From contig NZ_BMCS01000001.1 of the NCBI RefSeq assembly GCF_014635305.1, forward strand, positions 682,001 through 746,000: a stretch of 64,000 nt of DNA. The letters run 5' to 3'. The translations under genes and the position numbers were made by a program. Shown piece after piece: positions 33,750 to 42,784 of the stretch. Below the pieces are notes generated by a model. It did not search any database and had not been told where the DNA came from. It saw nothing but the letters and a program-made list of their open reading frames with translations. Within the stretch, counting starts at the first letter, position 1. Each line of letters starts with the position of its first letter. The stretch comes from Williamsia phyllosphaerae. Lineage in GTDB: Bacteria > Actinomycetota > Actinomycetes > Mycobacteriales > Mycobacteriaceae.

Positions 33750-33941
33750 GACTGTCGAGCCTGCCGAACCCCACGACCGATCGAATCCGCCGCGCGGAGT
33801 ATCTACCTACTCCTCGAGATGTACGCCGCACCGAGTTGAGATCCACCGCGAACGGGTGGCGGGTAGCGTTGCCGTCACGAGCCCTCTGACGACGTAGAAG
33901 CCGTTGCACCGGGACCTCCCACTGGTGAAAGGACCCTGCCC

Positions 33942-34733
33942 ATGGCTGCCGGTTCACTCAATTTCGACCGCCGCGGTAGCGGGACCCCGTTGCTGCTGGT
34001 CCACGGTCTCGGCGCGAGCTGGGCCTCGTGGTCGCCGATCCTCGATCAGCTCGCGCAACACCGCGACGTGATCAGTATCGATCTCCCCGGGTTCGGTGAC
34101 ACCCCACCTCTGCCGGGTGAGGTGACGATCGCGTCGCTCACCGATGCGGTCTCCGACTTCATCGATGCCCACGGTCTCGCAGGCATCGACACCGTCGGCA
34201 GTTCGATGGGTGCGCGCATGGTGCTCGAGCTCGCGCGCCGCGGCGTCGGTGGCGACACCGTCGCGTTGGATCCCGGCGGCTTCTGGAGCCCCGGTGAACT
34301 CCGCTTCTTCAGCACCGCACTCAAGGCATCGCTGCCGCTGGTTCTCGGGTTGCAGCCGGTGATGCCCGCGCTCACCGGCAACCCGGTCGGACGCACGGCG
34401 TTGCTGACCCAGTTCTCGGCCGCGCCGTGGAAGCTGCCCGCATCGGTGGCCCTGCACGAGATGCGCAGTTTCAAGAAGGCGACGTCGCTGCGCGATGCGC
34501 TCGACGCGCTCGTCGACGGTCCACTGCAGGAGGGCGCACCCGCAGGGACCACGCCCGGTCGGGTCACCATCGGATGGGGTCGGCAGGACCGTGTCACGCT
34601 GCCCAAGCAGGCGGAACGGGCCCACGCGGCGTTCCCCGGCTCCGAACTGCACTGGTTCGATAAATGCGGCCACTTCCCAATGTGGGATCAGCCGGCCCAG
34701 ACCGTGGAACTCATCCTGGGCCGGACCGGCTGA
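33942..34733 (+). CDS. Alpha/beta hydrolase
   Basis: A 263-residue soluble hydrolase. Oxyanion loop LLVHGLGASWASW, nucleophile Ser in TVGSSMGARMVLEL, acid Asp in GWGRQDRVTLP and His in DKCGHFPMWDQP are all visible. The nucleophile elbow GSSMG fits the esterase/haloperoxidase-like group. ATG 33942 follows GAAAGGA at normal spacing. It is convergent with the SDR gene. Substrate unknown. Confidence 0.9.
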   Translation: MAAGSLNFDRRGSGTPLLLVHGLGASWASWSPILDQLAQHRDVISIDLPGFGDTPPLPGEVTIASLTDAVSDFIDAHGLAGIDTVGSSMGARMVLELARRGVGGDTVALDPGGFWSPGELRFFSTALKASLPLVLGLQPVMPALTGNPVGRTALLTQFSAAPWKLPASVALHEMRSFKKATSLRDALDALVDGPLQEGAPAGTTPGRVTIGWGRQDRVTLPKQAERAHAAFPGSELHWFDKCGHFPMWDQPAQTVELILGRTG

Positions 34734-34750
34734 TCCCGGAGTCGCGCTAC

Positions 34751-35527
34751 CTACTTCGGGGGCATCCGGATGCCGCCGTCGACGCGTACGACCTCGGCGT
34801 TCATGTACGAGTTGGTAATGAGCTCGAGCACCATCGAGGCCAGCTCGTCCGGGCTGCCGAGACGGTTCGGGAACAGCACGCTCTGTCCGAGGTGCGCCTT
34901 GAACTTCTCGGCGTCCTCGCCCTCGCCGTAGATCGGGGTGTCGATGAGGCCGGGGGCGACGGTGTTGACGCGGATCTTGGCGGCGGCGAGGTCACGGGCC
35001 ACCGGCAGGGTCATGCCGACGACGCCGCCCTTGGACGACGAGTACGCGACCTGACCGATCTGGCCGTCGAATGCGGCGACGCTGGCCATCGAGACGATGG
35101 CACCCTTCTCGCCGGTGGCGGTCTCCTCGCCGCGAGCCATGGCGGTGGCGGCGAGACGGATGCAGTCGAAGGTGCCGATCAGGTTGATCGCGATGACCTT
35201 CTTGTAGTTGTCGAGGTTGAACGCCGAGTCGTACTCACCGTCGCGACCGATGGTGCGCTGCGCCGAACCGATGCCCGCCGAGTTGACCAGTGCGCGAAGC
35301 GGTCCCAGCTCCAGCGACTTGTCGACAGCGGCCTTGATCTGCTCGGTGTCGGTGACGTCGACGCTGACGAACACGCCGCCGATCTCCTTGGCCAGGGCCT
35401 CACCCTTCTCGGCCTGCAGGTCGGCGACGACCACCTTGGCGCCCTTGGCGGCGAGCTGACGGGCGGCGGCTGCGCCGATTCCCGAGGCTCCACCGGTGAC
35501 GATTGCACTTGCTCCAGTTATGTCCAC
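34751..35527 (-). CDS. Short-chain dehydrogenase (3-hydroxyacyl-CoA dehydrogenase-like)
   Basis: NAD-dependent classical SDR of about 258 residues. The cofactor loop TGGASGIGAAAARQL, the NSAG motif and the catalytic Ser/Tyr/Lys in MASVAAFDGQIGQVAYSSSK are present. Its sequence resembles type-II 3-hydroxyacyl-CoA dehydrogenases (HSD10-like), so a beta-oxidation role is likely but inferred. Two consecutive GTG codons occur at the 5' end; the second (35527) is chosen because TAGGCT ends exactly 6 bases upstream. Confidence 0.9.
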   Translation of the reverse strand: MDITGASAIVTGGASGIGAAAARQLAAKGAKVVVADLQAEKGEALAKEIGGVFVSVDVTDTEQIKAAVDKSLELGPLRALVNSAGIGSAQRTIGRDGEYDSAFNLDNYKKVIAINLIGTFDCIRLAATAMARGEETATGEKGAIVSMASVAAFDGQIGQVAYSSSKGGVVGMTLPVARDLAAAKIRVNTVAPGLIDTPIYGEGEDAEKFKAHLGQSVLFPNRLGSPDELASMVLELITNSYMNAEVVRVDGGIRMPPK

Positions 35528-35533
35528 CACCGC

Positions 35534-35539
35534 AGCCTA
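35534..35539 (-). promoter_or_regulatory. -10 hexamer (TAGGCT) for the SDR gene
   Basis: On the minus strand TAGGCT ends 6 bases before GTG 35527, indicating a leaderless transcript and deciding between two adjacent GTG codons. Confidence 0.45.
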
Positions 35540-35601
35540 CGATCGCGAGCCGCGACGTATCAACCGGTTGTTGAATCCGCCTTCAGTTCTGCGGGCCCGA
35601 A

Positions 35602-36288
35602 CTACGGCTTGATCAGCTCGACGAGGTGTCGGCCGGAGATGACGTGCGCGGTCCCCATCTCGAGGCCGGCCCGTTCGGCGATCTCCCGTGTGGATCCGAC
35701 GCCGGCACGCGCCCACGGGAACCAGGGACCGGCCACGTGCCGCGACTCCACCCGGACGGCGCCACGCCAGACGTTGTGCACGCCTGCGTCGAGTTCGATC
35801 ACCACGGTGCCGCCCGACGACACGAGTTCACCGGCGCGGGAGACCGTTTCATACGGATCGCCACCGATTCCGATGTTGCCGTCGATGAGCAACGCGTGAT
35901 GCCAGCGACCTTCGGCGGGCATCCGCTCGAAGATGCTGCGGCGCAGGGCAACTCCCCCGCGACGACGGGTCATGGCGACCGCGCGTTCACTGCGGTCGAC
36001 ACCCAGCGCCGAGACACCGCTCTCGATCAGCTCGCAGACGAGACGACCCGGGCCACAGCCGAGGTCGATGGTGGGTCCGCTGCACAGTCCCGCGACGTGG
36101 CGGTCGAACGCGGCGTCGTCCCGGTTGCCGCTGGTTCCCAGCCACCGTGTGACGGGCAGACGGGCGCGCGTGCCGTCGGCGTGCCGCAGCCAGCTGTTCT
36201 GCCCGCGCAGGGCGTCGAGGAACGCGTCGTCGAAGTGCGGCCCCTCTTCGGCGGTGGCGTCGGGCTGGAGGTCATCTGGGACGCTCAT
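35602..36288 (-). CDS. Class I SAM-dependent methyltransferase
   Basis: A 228-residue methyltransferase. Motif I reads TIDLGCGPGRLVCELIE, followed by the acidic strand end GVDRSERAVAM, and the post-core strand GTVVIELDAG. The substrate is unknown. The ATG start overlaps the DUF2064 stop in an ATGA tetranucleotide, and DUF2064 overlaps the GT2 gene the same way, so the three are translationally coupled. The context suggests modification of a glycosylated or lipid-linked product. Confidence 0.88.
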   Translation of the reverse strand: MSVPDDLQPDATAEEGPHFDDAFLDALRGQNSWLRHADGTRARLPVTRWLGTSGNRDDAAFDRHVAGLCSGPTIDLGCGPGRLVCELIESGVSALGVDRSERAVAMTRRRGGVALRRSIFERMPAEGRWHHALLIDGNIGIGGDPYETVSRAGELVSSGGTVVIELDAGVHNVWRGAVRVESRHVAGPWFPWARAGVGSTREIAERAGLEMGTAHVISGRHLVELIKP

Positions 36289-36962
36289 GGGCGCACCGCC
36301 GATCGGAGTTCTGCTGCCGCGGTCGCGAACGCGCTGGTCGGCGCACATTTCTTCGCCACCTCCGGCACGTCTGCGGGATGATCGACATCGGACAACGAGT
36401 CGAGGAGGGCGACGGTGGAACCGTCGGCCCGGAGTGCGTCGAGTGTGCGGGCGCCGGTGTCGGGACGGGACATGTGCACCGCGGGCAGCGTCTGCGCCCC
36501 GCGTGCACCGACCACTCCGAGACCCCACCACCCGCCGTCGGCGGCCAGGCCCAGCGCGGCATCGTGGACGCCGAGAGCGTCGAAACCGCTGGTCAACAGG
36601 GTGACGGTCAGCTGCGGGGTGTCCATACCGACCTGCATGACCGCGCCGCCGTCGACCACCTCGGCGGCATCGACGTGCGCGCGGTGCAGACGATCGCCGA
36701 GGGTGTCGCCGAACTGCCCGATCACCGTCGTGCGGGCGAGCCGGGCCGCGATGCCCTCGGCGTCGATGGCGACGTCGAGGTCGCCGGCCAGCGAGACCAC
36801 CACCTCGGTGTCCGGGACCGACAACGCCACGTCAAGGGTGTCGACGAGCGCAGCCGCGGCCAGTCGAGCCGCGTCGACCGCCGAATAAGCTGCCATCAAC
36901 CTAGTCTTCACCTGTCCGGGCACCGGCGCCTTGGCGACGACGAGAACTGCGCGCCGGGTCAC
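36285..36962 (-). CDS. DUF2064 (GT-A-like) protein
   Basis: A 225-residue protein of the TIGR04282/DUF2064 family, a nucleotide-sugar-transferase-like fold with an N-terminal VVAKAPVPGQVKTRL loop that resembles nucleotidyltransferase P-loops, and a GMDTPQLT motif in place of the usual DxD. No activity is established for the family. GTG 36962 overlaps the upstream GT2 stop (GTGA). From memory, Rv0540 of M. tuberculosis is the corresponding protein next to GT Rv0539. Confidence 0.85.
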   Translation of the reverse strand: MTRRAVLVVAKAPVPGQVKTRLMAAYSAVDAARLAAAALVDTLDVALSVPDTEVVVSLAGDLDVAIDAEGIAARLARTTVIGQFGDTLGDRLHRAHVDAAEVVDGGAVMQVGMDTPQLTVTLLTSGFDALGVHDAALGLAADGGWWGLGVVGARGAQTLPAVHMSRPDTGARTLDALRADGSTVALLDSLSDVDHPADVPEVAKKCAPTSAFATAAAELRSAVRP

Positions 36963-37633
36963 CGCAGCGCACCGAGGAAATCGCGCGCTGCTCGCAGCGA
37001 TCCCACCAGTGAGCCGGACACCTTGGATTCGCCCGCGGTGCGCGGGTGATAGGACACATCGGTCTCGGCGACCTTCCAACCGGCCTCGCCGGCGAGGGCC
37101 AACAACTCGACCGGGTAACCGAAGCGCATGTCGGTGATCTTCAACTCCAACAGGCGTTCACGCCGAGCGGCCCGCATCGGTCCGATGTCGTGAATGTCCA
37201 ATCCGTGCCTGCGACTCAGTCTGCGCGCCGCCGCCCGACTACCCAGTTGCGAATGCATCGGCCACACACCACGTTCGACGGGTCGGCGGCGGCCCACGGC
37301 GAGGTCGGCCCCCTCGGACAGGAGTGCGACGAGGTCGATCAGGTCAGACGGTTCCATCGATCCGTCGCCGTCGATGGTGCACACGACCTCCGATTGCGCG
37401 GCGCGTACACCGGCGTCGACAGCGCTGCCGTAACCCGGGATCGGCTGGTGCACAACGTCGGCCCCGTGCGCGCGTGCGACGTCGGCGGTACCGTCGGTGC
37501 TGCCGTTGTCCACGACCAACGCGCGGTATCCCTCGGGGATCCGCGCCAGCACACCGGGTAGCGCCCCTGCCTCGTCGCGGCACGGGATCACGACGGTGAC
37601 CTCATCGTTGCGCAGAAATTGCTCATCACTCAC
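36959..37633 (-). CDS. GT2 glycosyltransferase (dolichyl-phosphate mannosyl/glucosyltransferase-like)
   Basis: A 224-residue family-2 transferase. The GT-A start VTVVIPCRDEAGALPGVLARIP, the acceptor-side LVVDNGSTDGTADVA and the catalytic DGDGSMEPSDL (DxD) are visible. No C-terminal membrane helices, so it is like the short, soluble polyprenyl-phosphate sugar synthases. GTG 37633 begins just before the fold; longer starts are open. First gene of the coupled GT2-DUF2064-methyltransferase unit and divergent from the membrane protein gene at 37741. Confidence 0.88.
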   Translation of the reverse strand: MSDEQFLRNDEVTVVIPCRDEAGALPGVLARIPEGYRALVVDNGSTDGTADVARAHGADVVHQPIPGYGSAVDAGVRAAQSEVVCTIDGDGSMEPSDLIDLVALLSEGADLAVGRRRPVERGVWPMHSQLGSRAAARRLSRRHGLDIHDIGPMRAARRERLLELKITDMRFGYPVELLALAGEAGWKVAETDVSYHPRTAGESKVSGSLVGSLRAARDFLGALR

Positions 37634-37728
37634 GAGGTTATTGTTCCGCCAGGTCGTCTCGCCAGGAAAATGCCATGACGGAACCATAACGTGCGGCCCC
37701 GCGCGACGAGCCATCGTGAATTCACCCC

Positions 37729-37734
37729 TAGGTT
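37729..37734 (+). promoter_or_regulatory. -10 hexamer (TAGGTT) for the membrane protein gene
   Basis: TAGGTT ends 6 bases before GTG 37741, consistent with a leaderless transcript. Confidence 0.45.
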
Positions 37735-37740
37735 GGTGGT

Positions 37741-39114
37741 GTGACGGAGACGCGAGACGACAAAACAGGCATCGAGGACGATCCGGGCGTCGACCGTCCG
37801 CGGTGGATCCGCGACACCGCCTCGCTGCTCGTGGCGGCAGCCCTGCTGCTGGCGGCCATCCTGGTCCCGTTCTATGGATCCGACGAGCTCAAGCTCAAGA
37901 TCTTCGTGCAGGCACCGCCGCTGTTCGCGAAGTACGGTCCGCACTGGGACTACGGCACGATCGCCGCGGTACTCGTCGCGCTCCTGGTCATCACAGTGGG
38001 TCCGCAGGTCGCCGCTCGTCTGCGGTGGGGCGGTCTACTCGCCATCTCCTACGCGGCGGGCCTCGGCTGGACGTTCGGCCTCGCCCTCGTCGACGGGTGG
38101 AACCGGGGTGTCGTCCAGCGGCTCCTCCGGCCGGATGAGTACCTGCTGTCGGTGAACCTGGTGCGCAGCGTCCCGACGATGATCAGTGAGTTCAGCGACC
38201 GGATCATCGACTACACCCCGATCTCTTGGCCCACGCACGTCGCCGGTCATCCGCCGGGGGCGCTGCTGACCTTCGTCTGGCTCAACCGCATCGGGCTCGG
38301 TGGCGGCGCCTGGGCCGGGGTCTTCTGCATAGTCGTCGGCATGAGTGCGGTGATCGCGCTGCTGGTGACCGTCCGCCGTCTCGCCGACGAGGCCACCGCC
38401 CGCCGCATCGCGCCGTTCCTCGTCCTCACGCCGGGTGCGGTGTGGATCGGCGTCTCGGCCGACGGCTACTTCATGGGCGTCGCGGCCTGGGGCATCGCGC
38501 TGTTGGCCATCGCCTCAACCTCGACGCAGACCCGGTGGAAGGCGACCGCCGGCATCGCCGCCGGCCTCGTCCTGGGGTGGGGCATCTTCCTCAACTACGG
38601 ACTCACCCTGATGGGCGTGATCGCACTCGCGGTGCTGATCATCGCGCGGCAGTGGCGTCCACTGCTCTACGCGATCCCCGCCGCTCTCGTGGTCGTGGGA
38701 TTGTTCGCGGCGTTCGGGTTCTGGTGGCTCGACGGCTATCACCTGGTCACCGACCGCTACTACCAGGGCATCGCCAGCGACCGCCCGTTCTCGTACTGGG
38801 TATGGGGCAACTTCGCGGCGACGTTGTGCGCCGTGGGGCCGGCGGTCGCGATCGGTCTCGGCCGGAGCATGCGCTGGACCCCGATCCGCACCCGCAACGC
38901 CGTGGTCGTCCTCGGACTCGCCGCGCTCCTCGCGATGCTGATCGCCGATCTGAGCGCCCTGAGCAAGGCCGAGACCGAACGCATCTGGCTGCCGTTCAGC
39001 ATGTGGACGCTGGTGACCACCGCCCTGATCCCGCCGCGCTGGACCCGCGTGTGGCTGGTCGGGCAGGTGGCCACCGCGCTGCTGATCAATCACCTGGTCT
39101 TGACGTACTGGTGA
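37741..39114 (+). CDS. Polytopic membrane protein, GT-C-like
   Basis: A 457-residue integral membrane protein with about 11-12 helices and a cytoplasmic N-terminus. A conserved extracytoplasmic loop after the second or third helix contains SFSDRII-like and WPTHVAGHPPGALLTFVWLN segments, recalling GT-C transferases that use polyprenyl-phosphate sugars. The divergent neighbour encodes a GT2 of the type that makes such donors, which supports but does not prove this. Its TGA overlaps the GTG of the response regulator (GTGA), so it is the first gene of a three-gene unit. Confidence 0.82.
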   Translation: MTETRDDKTGIEDDPGVDRPRWIRDTASLLVAAALLLAAILVPFYGSDELKLKIFVQAPPLFAKYGPHWDYGTIAAVLVALLVITVGPQVAARLRWGGLLAISYAAGLGWTFGLALVDGWNRGVVQRLLRPDEYLLSVNLVRSVPTMISEFSDRIIDYTPISWPTHVAGHPPGALLTFVWLNRIGLGGGAWAGVFCIVVGMSAVIALLVTVRRLADEATARRIAPFLVLTPGAVWIGVSADGYFMGVAAWGIALLAIASTSTQTRWKATAGIAAGLVLGWGIFLNYGLTLMGVIALAVLIIARQWRPLLYAIPAALVVVGLFAAFGFWWLDGYHLVTDRYYQGIASDRPFSYWVWGNFAATLCAVGPAVAIGLGRSMRWTPIRTRNAVVVLGLAALLAMLIADLSALSKAETERIWLPFSMWTLVTTALIPPRWTRVWLVGQVATALLINHLVLTYW

Positions 39115-39848
39115 CCGTCCCCGCCGACGGCCGGCGCTCGCGCGTCCTGCTCGCCGATGACAACCCCGTGGTCAGCGACGTCGTCCGGCGCTACCTCGAG
39201 CGCGACGGCGTCGAGGTGGAGGTGGTCGACGACGGGGCGCAGGCGCTCGCCGCCCTCGACCGGGCCGACCGCGGCGACACGGCGATCGACCTGGTCATCC
39301 TGGACGTGATGATGCCCGTGCTCGACGGTCTCAGCGCGTTGCGTGCGATGCGCACGGGTGCCCACCGCCAGGTGCCGGTCATCCTGCTCACCGCGCTCGG
39401 CGAGGAGGAGGACCGGGTCGTCGGCTTCGAGGCGGGGGCCGACGACTACGTGACCAAACCGTTCAGTCCGCGCGAACTGGCGTTGCGGGTGGCCTCGGTG
39501 CTGCGCCGCTCCAATCCCCGCACGCCGGCCGTCGACACCGCCGGGGAGGGCGCGTCGCCGGCGATCCGCGACGGCGAGATCGTGCTCGACCCCGACGCGC
39601 GGACCGTGACCGTGGCGGGCCGGCCGATCTCGACGACCAAGCGTGAATTCGACCTCCTGGCGTTCTTCCTGGGCAACCCCGGCGTCGTCTTCAGCCGCGA
39701 ACAGTTGCTCTCCGAGGTCTGGGAGTGGACATTCGGAGACATGTCCACGGTCACGGTGCACGTCAAACGACTCCGCGCGAAGCTCGGCGACGCCGCGACG
39801 TTGGAGACGGTGTGGGGCCAGGGGTACCGCTGGGATCGGAGCACATGA
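39111..39848 (+). CDS. OmpR/PhoB-family response regulator
   Basis: A 245-residue regulator. Receiver acidic pair Asp16/Asp17, phosphoacceptor Asp65 (LVILDVMMPV), and Lys in DYVTKPF; the C-terminal winged helix ends with VTVHVKRLRAKLGD and GYRW. The GTG start is coupled to the membrane protein stop and its own TGA overlaps the kinase ATG (ATGA). The three genes are therefore one tightly coupled unit; the regulated targets may be the divergent glycosylation genes. Confidence 0.94.
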   Translation: MTVPADGRRSRVLLADDNPVVSDVVRRYLERDGVEVEVVDDGAQALAALDRADRGDTAIDLVILDVMMPVLDGLSALRAMRTGAHRQVPVILLTALGEEEDRVVGFEAGADDYVTKPFSPRELALRVASVLRRSNPRTPAVDTAGEGASPAIRDGEIVLDPDARTVTVAGRPISTTKREFDLLAFFLGNPGVVFSREQLLSEVWEWTFGDMSTVTVHVKRLRAKLGDAATLETVWGQGYRWDRST

Positions 39849-40873
39849 TGGACAACGACATCGGATCCATCGTCGTCACCGCCCTGCTGTGGTCGGCCCC
39901 GGTCATGGTGGCCGGCACCGCGGTGTTGATCCTGGTCCGTCGGCGTTCGCTGGTCGTCAGCAACGTCATCCTGGTGTTGACGCCGCTGGTCGCGCTGCTG
40001 TCGGGCCTGATCGGCGTCAGCGGGTTCATGTTCACCAACGACCTCAAACGCACCGTCACCGTCCTGGCGACGGTCTTCCTCGTGGCCATCCCGGCCTCGA
40101 TCGCGCTCGCCCGGTTCCAGGCCCGACGCACAGTGTGGGAACGCCAGGTCTGGGATCAGGAACGCGCCGCCGAGCACTCCCGCCGAGAGCTGATCGCGTG
40201 GATCAGTCACGATCTGCGGACCCCGCTCGCCGACATCCGTGCCGTTGCCGAGGCGCTGACCGACAGCGTCGTCACCGACACCACCGAGGTGACCCGCTTC
40301 GCCCAGTTGATCGACCAGGACGCCATCCGCCTCTCGGCCATGGTCGACGACCTGTTCGAGATGTCGAAGATCAACTCCGGAGCGCTGCGCCTGGACCGTG
40401 AGGCGGTGGATCTGCGCGAGGTGGTCGACGAGGTCGCCGCCGCGTCCACTCCGACCGCGGCCCGCGCAGGTGTCGAGTTCGAGCTGTCGGTGCCACCCGC
40501 GGTGGTCCCGGTCTTCGCCGACACCCGTGCGCTCGCCCGCGTGCTGACCAACCTGGTGATCAACGCGATCGCGCACACCCCCGACGGCGGCACGGTGACC
40601 ATCGGGATCGAGGTGGTCGACGAGGTCGCGGTGGTCCGTGTCGACGACACCGGGCCCGGGATCGCCGACCACGACATGGCCCGGATCTTCGACGTCGCCT
40701 ACCGCGGCACCGCGGCCCGCACACCCCCGTCCGAGCGTGGTCTCCCCGCCGGATCGGGCATGGGCCTCGCGATCGCCGAGGGTCTCGTGCTGGCGCACCA
40801 GGGGCGGATCTCGGTGAGCAACCGTCACCCCGGCAGTCGCTTCGAGGTCACGCTGCCGCTGTACCGCGGCTGA
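39845..40873 (+). CDS. Sensor histidine kinase (HisKA)
   Basis: A 342-residue kinase with three N-terminal helices (about residues 10-32, 38-62 and 70-90), no HAMP domain and almost no extracytoplasmic part. The phosphoacceptor is His122 in IAWISHDLRTPLADIR; the ATPase domain has NLVINAIAHTP, DDTGPGI and GSGMGLAI boxes. Translationally coupled to the OmpR-type regulator. Such a small sensor region suggests an intramembrane or partner-mediated signal, possibly through the membrane protein in the same unit (inferred). Confidence 0.92.
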   Translation: MMDNDIGSIVVTALLWSAPVMVAGTAVLILVRRRSLVVSNVILVLTPLVALLSGLIGVSGFMFTNDLKRTVTVLATVFLVAIPASIALARFQARRTVWERQVWDQERAAEHSRRELIAWISHDLRTPLADIRAVAEALTDSVVTDTTEVTRFAQLIDQDAIRLSAMVDDLFEMSKINSGALRLDREAVDLREVVDEVAAASTPTAARAGVEFELSVPPAVVPVFADTRALARVLTNLVINAIAHTPDGGTVTIGIEVVDEVAVVRVDDTGPGIADHDMARIFDVAYRGTAARTPPSERGLPAGSGMGLAIAEGLVLAHQGRISVSNRHPGSRFEVTLPLYRG

Positions 40874-40880
40874 GTACGGA

Positions 40881-41906
40881 TCAGCGCAGCGGCGCCGTCG
40901 CGAACGCAGCGATGCCGTCGGCCGGCGACACCGTCGCGGTGAACCCGAGCACCTCGGTGGCGCGGGCCGGGTCGGCGACGATGTGGCGGACGTCGCCGGG
41001 CCGGAAGCGACCGGTGGTCACCGGGTCCGGGCCGTCGATGGCCTTGCAGAGCTCGGCCGCGACCTCGCCGATCGTGATCGGTTGTCCGGAGCAGACATTG
41101 AACGCGTCGAACCCCGGCGGGGTCTTCTCGATCGCCGTCACGTTGGCCCGGGCGATGTCGTCGACGTGGACGAAGTCGCGCATCTGACCGCCGTCCTCGA
41201 ACACGGTGGGCGCCATGCCCGACTCCAGCTGCGACCGGAAGATCGCCGCGACACCGGCGTACGGGGTGTCGCGGGGCATGTGCGGACCGTAGACGTTGTG
41301 ATAGCGCAGCGCGGTCACCTGACCACCGGTCTCCAGGGTCCAGGCCTTCGCGAACGCCTCCTGCGCGGCTTTGCTTGCCGCGTAATAGCTCCGGGGTGCG
41401 ATCGGCGCGCTCTCCGGGGTCAGCGCCCACTGCGCGGGGGTGCCGTCGGCGAGGTAGCGCTCGAAGTGTCCGGCCTCGAGGGCGTCGGTGGTGCGTGCCG
41501 GCGGGTCCACGGTGGCGCCCACGGCGTCGGTGTAGGTGCCGTCTCCGTAGACCACCATCGACGACGCGAGAACCAGCCTGCTCACGCCCGCCCGATACAT
41601 CGCGGCCAGCAGTCGGGCGGTGACGAGATCGTTGTCGGCGGCGTAGTCGGGAGCGTCCCGCGCGTCGACCCCGGCGCCGACCATCGCGGCCTGATGGCAC
41701 ACGACGTCGACGCCGCCGAGCATCGAATCGATGTCCGCGGTGCGGAGATTGGCCACCGTCACGCCCTCGGGTGCGGTGGCGTCAGGGCCGTGGGCGGCCG
41801 GGATCATGCCGTCGACGGCGACGACCTCATGGCCGCGGGCCTCGAGTTGCGCGCGGATGTGTGAGCCGATGAACCCGGCGGCGCCGGTCAACAGGACGGT
41901 GCTCAT
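40881..41906 (-). CDS. NAD-dependent epimerase/dehydratase (GalE3-like)
   Basis: An extended SDR of 341 residues. Cofactor loop LLTGAAGFIGSHI, the VCHQAAMVG strand, catalytic Ser/Tyr/Lys (ASSMVVYG, SYYAASK) and the NVCSG nucleotide-sugar segment are present. Probably acts on a nucleotide sugar as epimerase or dehydratase; the corresponding mycobacterial gene is called galE3. ATG 41906 overlaps the MTA phosphorylase stop by one base (TGATG). Convergent with the kinase (7-base gap). Confidence 0.88.
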   Translation of the reverse strand: MSTVLLTGAAGFIGSHIRAQLEARGHEVVAVDGMIPAAHGPDATAPEGVTVANLRTADIDSMLGGVDVVCHQAAMVGAGVDARDAPDYAADNDLVTARLLAAMYRAGVSRLVLASSMVVYGDGTYTDAVGATVDPPARTTDALEAGHFERYLADGTPAQWALTPESAPIAPRSYYAASKAAQEAFAKAWTLETGGQVTALRYHNVYGPHMPRDTPYAGVAAIFRSQLESGMAPTVFEDGGQMRDFVHVDDIARANVTAIEKTPPGFDAFNVCSGQPITIGEVAAELCKAIDGPDPVTTGRFRPGDVRHIVADPARATEVLGFTATVSPADGIAAFATAPLR

Positions 41907-42724
41907 CAGACGCTCGCCAGCAGTGCGTCGACGTCGTGGCCACCCTGGGCGCAGTCGCAGTCGTCGATGGCGTCGGCCGCCACCACCGACCGCGTCAGCA
42001 CGCCCTTGAGCATGTCGAGGCTCTTCTCGAACACGGCGTACACCTCCGTCTCTGACACACCCTCGCCCTCGCTGACCCCGGCGTCGGTGTCGGTGACGAG
42101 AGCGACTGCGGCGTAACACATCTTGAGCTCGCGGGCCAGGACGGCCTCGGGGTGTCCGGTCATGTTCACCAGCGTCCAGCCCTGGCGGGCGAACCACTGA
42201 CTCTCCGCGCGGGTCGAGAAGCGCGGTCCCTCGATGACGACCATCGTCCCGCCGTCGATCGCACCGCCGTCGACGGATTCCGCCGCGGCCCCCCGTGCCG
42301 CGGTGCGCAGCTGCGGGCAGTACGGATCGGCGAAGCTGACGTGCACCGCGGAGGTGTCGAAGAAGGTGTGCACCCGTCCGGACGTGCGGTCGACGAGCTG
42401 GTCGGGGATGACCAGCGTGCCGGGTCCGATGTCGGTGGTGAGGCTGCCGACCGCGCACGGCGCGAAGACCCGCCGGACCCCCAGGGACCGCAGCGCCCAC
42501 ATGGTGGCCCGGTACGGGACGGTGTGCGGCGCGTACTCGTGGTTGCGGCCGTGTCGGGGCACGAAGGCGACCTGCACGCCGTCGACGGTTCCCACGGAGA
42601 TCGGTGCGCTGGGCGCACCGAACGGGGTGTCGACGACCACCTCCTCCGATCCCGAGTCGAAGAAGGAGTAGAAGCCGGTGCCGCCGATCACGCCGATCGT
42701 TGCGCGGTCTTGCTGGTCGCTCAT
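41906..42724 (-). CDS. mtnP: S-methyl-5'-thioadenosine phosphorylase
   Basis: A 272-residue purine-nucleoside-phosphorylase-family enzyme that splits methylthioadenosine to adenine and methylthioribose-1-phosphate for methionine salvage. The N-terminal GVIGGTGFYSF, phosphate-binding PRHGRNH, and the NMTGHPEAVLARELKMCYA region are typical of the MTAP form. ATG 42724 matches the family start. It is upstream of the epimerase in a coupled pair, as, from memory, Rv0535-Rv0536 in M. tuberculosis. Inosine phosphorylase activity is a possible alternative. Confidence 0.92.
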   Translation of the reverse strand: MSDQQDRATIGVIGGTGFYSFFDSGSEEVVVDTPFGAPSAPISVGTVDGVQVAFVPRHGRNHEYAPHTVPYRATMWALRSLGVRRVFAPCAVGSLTTDIGPGTLVIPDQLVDRTSGRVHTFFDTSAVHVSFADPYCPQLRTAARGAAAESVDGGAIDGGTMVVIEGPRFSTRAESQWFARQGWTLVNMTGHPEAVLARELKMCYAAVALVTDTDAGVSEGEGVSETEVYAVFEKSLDMLKGVLTRSVVAADAIDDCDCAQGGHDVDALLASV

Positions 42725-42784
42725 GGCGACAACACTGCCCGATGACGCCCGGTCCTGCAGGTGGCGGGGGTAGCGTCTCGGCGC

